NCBI GenBank assembly: GCA_033297075.1
Contig: MU858157.1
Coordinates: forward strand, 1-64,000
Length of the DNA stretch: 64,000 bases
DNA from: Rhypophila decipiens
Lineage: Eukaryota > Ascomycota > Sordariomycetes > Sordariales > Naviculisporaceae
Direction of reading: 5' to 3'
Position 1 is the first letter of the stretch; each line of letters begins with the position of its first letter. The translations under genes were made by a program, and so were the position numbers. Under the pieces are notes generated by a model. It had not been told where the DNA came from and searched no databases. It saw only the letters and a program-made list of their open reading frames with translations. Of this stretch, positions 57,652 through 64,000 are shown in pieces.

Positions 57652-60600
57652 GCTGACGACTGACTGAGTGAGAAGGGAGGTGCTGGTTGCTGCTGGACTG
57701 TATCCCTAACCCAAGAAGAAGAAACACAAAGTGCGGATGTTTGTCAACGACACAAGATGTTTAGCCCGAGCCAAGGAAGGGAGAACAAGAAACTGGCGAC
57801 TTCTCAAGCTTTAAACGGAGGACGGGGGAGGATAGGGCTTGAGGAGAAAGACCGCGGTCTAGACCTGTCGAGGCAAAGACCCAAACACAAGAGTTACCTG
57901 GTATATATCTGGTCCCTCCCGCAAGCACATCGTGGCTACCGATGCATGTCCTTTTAGACGTAGACGTCTGAAACAGGGTATGGCAGCGGGGTTGTGGATA
58001 CAGCCACCGGATAGATGAGCGTAGGACAGGGCCCATTTGGCTTCGAGAATGAAAAGTTGATTGCTTTTCCATCACATGTAGGGCTCATGGTATCAACGGC
58101 CATGTCCACCACGGCACTTAGCACCGTTGACACCATGCCAGACAGAGAGGGAGGCGATGGTAAGTTCCGAGCCCATCATGGGTCCCTCGACTACTCCCTG
58201 CTGTGGACAAGCCATCGTCGACCGGCACTACCTACCCCAGACCATTGTGAGATAGTAGAGGGCAGATTGATAGCAAGGGACGGCGAAATGCTGCCAGGGA
58301 TAGTGCAGTACGTACCACAGCCCACAGCACAGCATCCCGCAAGGTTGGATCTGCATGGGAGTTGAGTCTTCGGCGCTGCAACATGGACCGGAACCTGCGT
58401 GTGGTGACAGCCTCTTCGGGGGATACGCAGATGGAGGGACTTCCTGACTGGGGAATTTTGTAAGCTTGACAAAGCACAAGCAGGGCACGATACCTGGGCC
58501 TGTCACGATAGACGAGATGCCCCCAAGAGCGGTTGCTGTGGGTCGACCGAACGGAGGGAATGGGCATTTGTTGGTATCGTCACTCTGGATAAAGTGTGGT
58601 TAAATGAGGGCCGGCCAGCGCAATACCGCCTGACCAAAGAGACGTATTAGACGAGCGTCCCAAGGATGCATGCCATCTTTTTGCAATATCTACCCCACAA
58701 ACGCACGCAATCTCTAGCAATATCGAGCGCCTCTATGAACAAGTTTTGGGAGCCCTTCCTCGCTGGGCCACGCTGGACGAGCCGGGGGTCGGTCGGTGGG
58801 GCTCCGGTGTGACTTTTGTCGTGGGCATTTATTGTGCAAGGGAAGCACATAGACACGGCAGCTCGGTGAGGTGGTCAATACCGTACCGCAGCAGGTTGCT
58901 CTCGTCAGAGATAGACTCAGATAGTCGAGACTCGAGAGTGGAGGCCAGACTCTCGCCTACAACGAACTTGCATCAGCGAGCGGCTCTGCATTCATGATCC
59001 CGTCATTGTTTCCACGTGAAGCTAAGCGAATCTTTTCCCCTTTAAACCCAGACAAGTAAGTGCGATCAAGATGCGCAGCCGAGCGAAGAAGGCCTGCGGT
59101 TGGCGGAAATGACAGGCCGAAATGCGTACAAAGTCAACGCAGCGAAAGTGCATGAACCATGGAGATGAGACGGAGAGCGAAGAAAAAAAAAACACAAACT
59201 AAAACATCAAACCACAGCAACACACTGCAGGTGATTGGCCGGGTGGATGAACACGAAAGCCTGTTTGTGCTTGCGAATCCCAGTGCCGTGAGGAGGGGAG
59301 AACCCAACTCCATCAAGATCAAACTCGTGAAGCAAGGAGATCTGAGGTGGCATTGGATGTTTGCACAAGGAAAAATGCACAGATTTGATTGAAAACTGCA
59401 AATCTTAAACGCGGCATAACGACAACTGCGCGGCAGATTTGATCTTCAGGTCGAAGTGTGACAGCGGAGCACTGATGGTGTGGCAGGAGCAAACTTCGAC
59501 CCTGTACATCGATGCAGTGCGCCTGAGATCTGTTCAGGACTTGGCTTTGAGGCAGGTGCCCGTCTAAGGTTTGGTTTGTGATACATGTCGAGTGGTGGAA
59601 AAACCACGGATTTTTGTGTACAAGACAACTTGGACAAGCACTGACAAGGTACAGAAACTTACCCTATCCTTAGATAAGATCTTGACATGGGAGAAGGCTC
59701 GTTGCTTAGTCTCTCGGCATTCAACCCAATGGAACGTGGAACTTTCCACTGCAAGGCCGTTGACCGTTTTGTTCCACGATGGCCACTTGTACTTACCTAT
59801 TCCAGATCTCTATCCGTCAAGGAAGGATCCTACCCAGCATCCGGAGTTTGTACCTCCCGCTAGTGCAAGTATTCGTCCGTGATCCGTCCGGTGTTTGCCC
59901 GGGTCATGGATACCTTACACTAGCAGTGGATACCGTTACCCTCGTCTGGTACATACAGTACTTTGCTATCTGCTCTTCCCTTCACGCCCAGTTCAAAGAG
60001 CATATATTCGCACCCTGATATCCTTGGTATGAATCATGATAATCAGTACTTACCACTGGCAGACGAGCATCCTTCCGAACTAACAATCAGCAACCCGGTC
60101 TTTCGACGTCATGAACGTCGGACACGAGGCGGGAAAGCAGCCATCTCCACACATTTGCCATATCAGTACCTTACACTGCAGATGTCCATTTCCCCTTCTG
60201 GGAATTTCTGGACAGACAGCTATGGTGTTTCGCCAAGAAGGGCAAAAAGGGGGAAAGACAGAATGTCATAGTCACCTCTGGAAGAAATTGCCAGATTATG
60301 GGCCAGCTCTTTGTTCTTTTGTCTGAGTTGTAATAGCTGGACCATATTTGTGACTTTGTTGGAAAGCTGGTTTGTTCACAGCCTGCGTTACTACTTGAAG
60401 TTCGAGTCTAGACTCTGGTACTGAGATTTCATACTAACGCTAATATGCCGCGGAGGGAAACAGATTATAGCTAGGGAGGCAATAAGGGCTAGTGATCGAG
60501 GCAATCGGGTTCTTGCCGTTAACTTAACCTTCCACCTCCACGTGCCATAGAGGCACCACTTACACCAAAGGCGGCGGGGGCCCACTCACAGCCCACTCAC

Positions 60601-63600
60601 CCAGCTGCCCTGCTGCCCTACCCTTCGCAACTGCCAGTTCCAGTATTCGTGGCCGTAGGGTTCCCCTGCTGCTACCTGGCTCCATTAGGCAATCTCGCAG
60701 CCATCTCGCCGAGAAGCAAGCTTCTGCCCGCCCCTCCCAATTGGCCAGCGCTTCTTCACACGACCTTGAGAGGTAACCTTTGACAACCTCAAGAACAAAT
60801 CCGCCCAGATTTGGCAAGCCTCCCAATCTGGCACTCATTCACAGAGTCCTCCCTATTGGACACCCCCGGATTAAGATCGGTGGCTCTTTTTCTAACTCGA
60901 ATCGGGACTAGATTTGCTTCCATCGGCAGTGCTTTCTTGCCATCGTGCTCGCTGAACTCTTGTCGCCATGGCATCGGGGCCAGCTGTCAAGATCAACAGG
61001 AGACGATGGTGCATGCGGTTGGAATAGCCGCCACCTTGGGAGTAAGTGAAGCCTGACAAAGAATCCAGCTCTATACCTACCACATAGATATCTAGTGCGT
61101 ACAGCATCTCGGTTACCCCCCTACTCGACTAAGCTCGGTGGTATTAACATGGATGACGCAGGTGTGGAGATAAGAGAACTGGTCTACGTCTCAAGTTGGC
61201 TCCCTTCGCCGACGACATGGCCGCTGGATCCATAATACAGTGCTCGAGCCAGTAGCGACATGCAGCTGTCTCTCTTCAGGGAAGCTACTCAAGATGCTGC
61301 ATATTCGTTAAGGCGACGGCATTGTTATAACAAATCCAATATCGGTCCCGCTGTACGGAGTACTCCATAACATATACTCCCCACCCATGGACGAATAGAA
61401 CGCTGACGAACAGATTACGCAGACATCTAACGGGACCAGGCGAGCTTATTTCAACCCTATTGAGCTGTCTCCTTCGCCCATCTCGGGCTGTGAACCCTGA
61501 AGTGTCATCTCGAAAGCAATTTAATCCCTCGCCATGCTTCGTCGGGTTGTATACTCTCGGTCTTTCCCTGACGGCCCAGCTTTTTGGTGCCGAAGGACGC
61601 TTCTTCGCTGCAAGTTATCGGGCCTGTCACGGTCAGTTTCCAGTCACCACAAAATCTATCTCGGACGGTGAAGGCATCGTACCACGGTAGACGCGAGGTC
61701 TCACAGAGACTTCAGCTGTTAGCAATTGGTGCGCAAAAAGATGGATGCGCGATCGGGCATGGAGAGCTCGATTCGCATTGCAGGTTCTTCATCCTTGAGT
61801 GCGACCTTGACCTTTGGTCCATGGCGATAAGCTTCGTCTCCCCCCTCCGGCGAGTTGCAACCTGGAGACTGTGTACGTATTGTGTGCAGTTGAACACGGC
61901 CAGTCTCCACCGTTCATCAGACGTTGTTGTTCTCGATACCCTACCTAATAGTGATTCCGAGGTTGAGTAACCCTGGCCACATGTCTCGGACAATTAATAC
62001 CCACACAAGTCGTTTGGGGGAGGCACACACTCTCTCTATATTGTTAATTCCACGACGCATATCTTACTTGCCAAGCATCAGCCCAAGGTCTTACCGGGTC
62101 GTATTTGTTTATATCAAAACCTCCCGCTGACAGGTGTCACGTTCTCTTATTTATCGATTTTATAAAGGACGAATTCTAAAAGTCAACGTGACAGGACCCT
62201 GACTGCATCCGCCAAAAGCCCTACAACGGTCTTAGATATCAGATTCATCTAGGATCGAGGGTCAGAGGGACCTCAGTCATTTAAACCACACCTTCGTCAT
62301 CAATAGGTAAGCGGCGGCTTGTTCCTTCAATCTAAGGTACCACGTCTGGTGGCTCGAGCGGTGGCCCAAAACACCACTTCGAGATATTGCTGCCAGAACG
62401 TCGGAATGGCCTTTGAGGTCTAGACTCCGCTGTCAAGCTATCACAGGTATCCGGAGTAGTAGCAGCTCCTTCATATTGGCCCTGTCATATGCTGTCACCA
62501 CGGTTATGCAACTTCAGCTTTGATGCTTGAGGAAGTTCCTCATCCGTCGATGGATTGTCGCGGTACCCGATCAAGTGGAGAGAGAGTGCGCAAGATAAGA
62601 CTGATGACTGCCTGGCATGGAACCAAGATCTGAGATTGGAAGCCGACGGGAATGTCTGGCTGCAAGATCAATCATCACGAAAGGTCCTCCCGAGGCCATT
62701 CTGGTACTTGTTCACTTCATTGTTATTCACAACGCCATCACTGTCCTCCGGCAAGGGATTGGACATTCCTATTTCGGCTTCCGGCCGACGTGCTGTTGAT
62801 TGTCGATTGCTTAAACGCGCAGATAAGGAGAACAGTGTTGTGAACAAGACATACCATGTTTGAGTTGTGAGGAAATAAGGCTTGGATCAAGCAATTATCG
62901 TCCCTGGCCCTCTTTCACATGTATTTACCTACCTACCTATCTTGGCAAGTGCCAGGGGTTACTGTAGGATGGACATGGCAATCACGTCATATAATCGAGA
63001 TATCAAGAGATCAAGAGATCAAGATATCAAGATAGAAGCACAGGCGAGGAAAGAGGCTATGGATACCGGGGCCATTAAGGGTTTTGTTCTGTATTTTTGG
63101 GCTTTTTATTGGGCTTTTTTTTGTACTAGCAAATCCGCCCAGACTATCAAGGGTACCGTCACGGTTACTAGCTTGTGCGGTTTCTCTCTCTGGGTCACTT
63201 CTTCCAAGGCTGCTCGTTCCCGTTGTCCCCACGCGAACAGTGGAAAGACGATGTTCCGCCACTTATATCGCCAAGCTAGTCAGTACCAAGATCCCAAGAC
63301 CCAAGATCGTTGCTCCTAGTGTAGAGCCATCTTGTCTTGAGAAACAAGATCTTGTAAGAGAAACTCATTGGAAGCTAGCTACGTAGTCGGTTGGAACTTG
63401 GGAAGACGGACCGACGGGGAATTGAAGCAACGAATTTTCCATCCAAGGTGGACTGACTCTCTCCTGCCAAGTCGATTTATAACCACTTACAAAACCAAAG
63501 ACGGTTGGGTCTCTCTTTCAATTTTCTTTTCTTCCGAGGTTTCATTTTTCACAAGGTACTGAGCAGACCTGCTCTGCTTGTATTTGGCGCATCTTGCTCG

Positions 63601-64000
63601 CACATAACTCTGTCAACTGCGGTGCGGTGTACTTTGTTCGTTCTCGATTTCTGTCTGTCTCTAGTCTGGACCAGCCAATTGACCGTGGCCTGGCTCGATG
63701 GCGCTCCTTGGGTAGAAAAAGTAGGCACATATCTGATCAGGCACCTCGTTGTCGGAAGCAGTGCCCGCCCCGGAGGTGAGACTTTGCAAAGCCCATGGGG
63801 TCATCTAGGATGTGGAGAGGATGAGAGCTGTTTCGTTGTTTTCTTCTTTTACTTCTGTTTCGGAGCGAACGTGGACAGGAGCCTCTCGTCCTAACACTCG
63901 TGCCACGAAGTAATGGTGAGTTGAGAACTTCTGCCGGCATGGGATTCCTGCCGTGGGCGAGGTGGAGCTTGCATCGGAGGAGGTAGCTGTTTATGGCGGA
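57652..64000. other. 6.3-kb gene-poor end region
   Basis: Only short random open frames are seen; none shows domain signals or consistent splicing. The first part should hold the ferric reductase promoter. Local tandem repeats occur near 63000. Confidence 0.5.
62997..63035. repeat. Short tandem repeat (ATCAAGA-type)
   Basis: Four to five imperfect units of GATATCAAGA/GATCAAGA lie in tandem. Simple repeat, no function inferred. Confidence 0.75.

Noticed and set aside
62997..63035. Possible CRISPR-like or satellite array
   Set aside because: Units of 8-10 nt without spacers; a simple tandem repeat in a fungal genome.

Overview
The window looks like nuclear DNA of a filamentous ascomycete, most likely a Sordariomycete. 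The genes are split by short introns (about 50-130 nt) with GTRNGT donors and CTRAC branch sites, several promoters carry CT-rich tracts, and the gene set is typically fungal: a C2H2 plus fungal-specific transcription factor, a GPI-anchored wall protein, a CRP1/MDG1-type protein and a ferric reductase. Exon models were built by hand from splice sites and reading frame, and the reading frame of each spliced model was followed through its junctions. No rRNA, tRNA or CRISPR array was found.

Left end (1-9.9 kb): a 91-nt poly-C run, an esterase gene interrupted by an in-frame TGA, a divergent pair (an unknown fungal protein and a CorA-like two-TM membrane protein), and a caspase-like (C14) gene broken by a TAG and a frameshift. 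Next comes a large minus-strand C2H2 transcription factor (9.9-14.3 kb). Upstream of it lies a 13.4-kb stretch with no convincing gene (14.3-27.6 kb).

Centre (27.6-44.8 kb): a dense housekeeping block holding trifunctional C1-tetrahydrofolate synthase (minus), divergent eIF3i (plus), and ISWI-type chromatin remodeler (minus). A MITE-like inverted repeat sits between ISWI and a HAPSTR1/UPF0472-like gene. A voltage-gated proton channel (Hv1) homologue and a GPI-anchored cysteine-rich surface protein follow.

Right (45-64 kb): a small hydrophilic protein, a MAG2/RNF10-like RING protein, a CBM48 protein of CRP1/MDG1 type with long internal repeats and an 825-nt intron, a ferric reductase, and a 6.3-kb gene-poor end. 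I see no biosynthetic cluster or defence island. The genes are mostly independent, linked only by possible shared promoters (C1-THF synthase/eIF3i; ISWI/HAPSTR1-like). The most notable items are the compact proton channel lacking the zinc-site histidines, the group of disrupted genes at the left end, the very long upstream region of the transcription factor, and possible dual targeting of C1-THF synthase.
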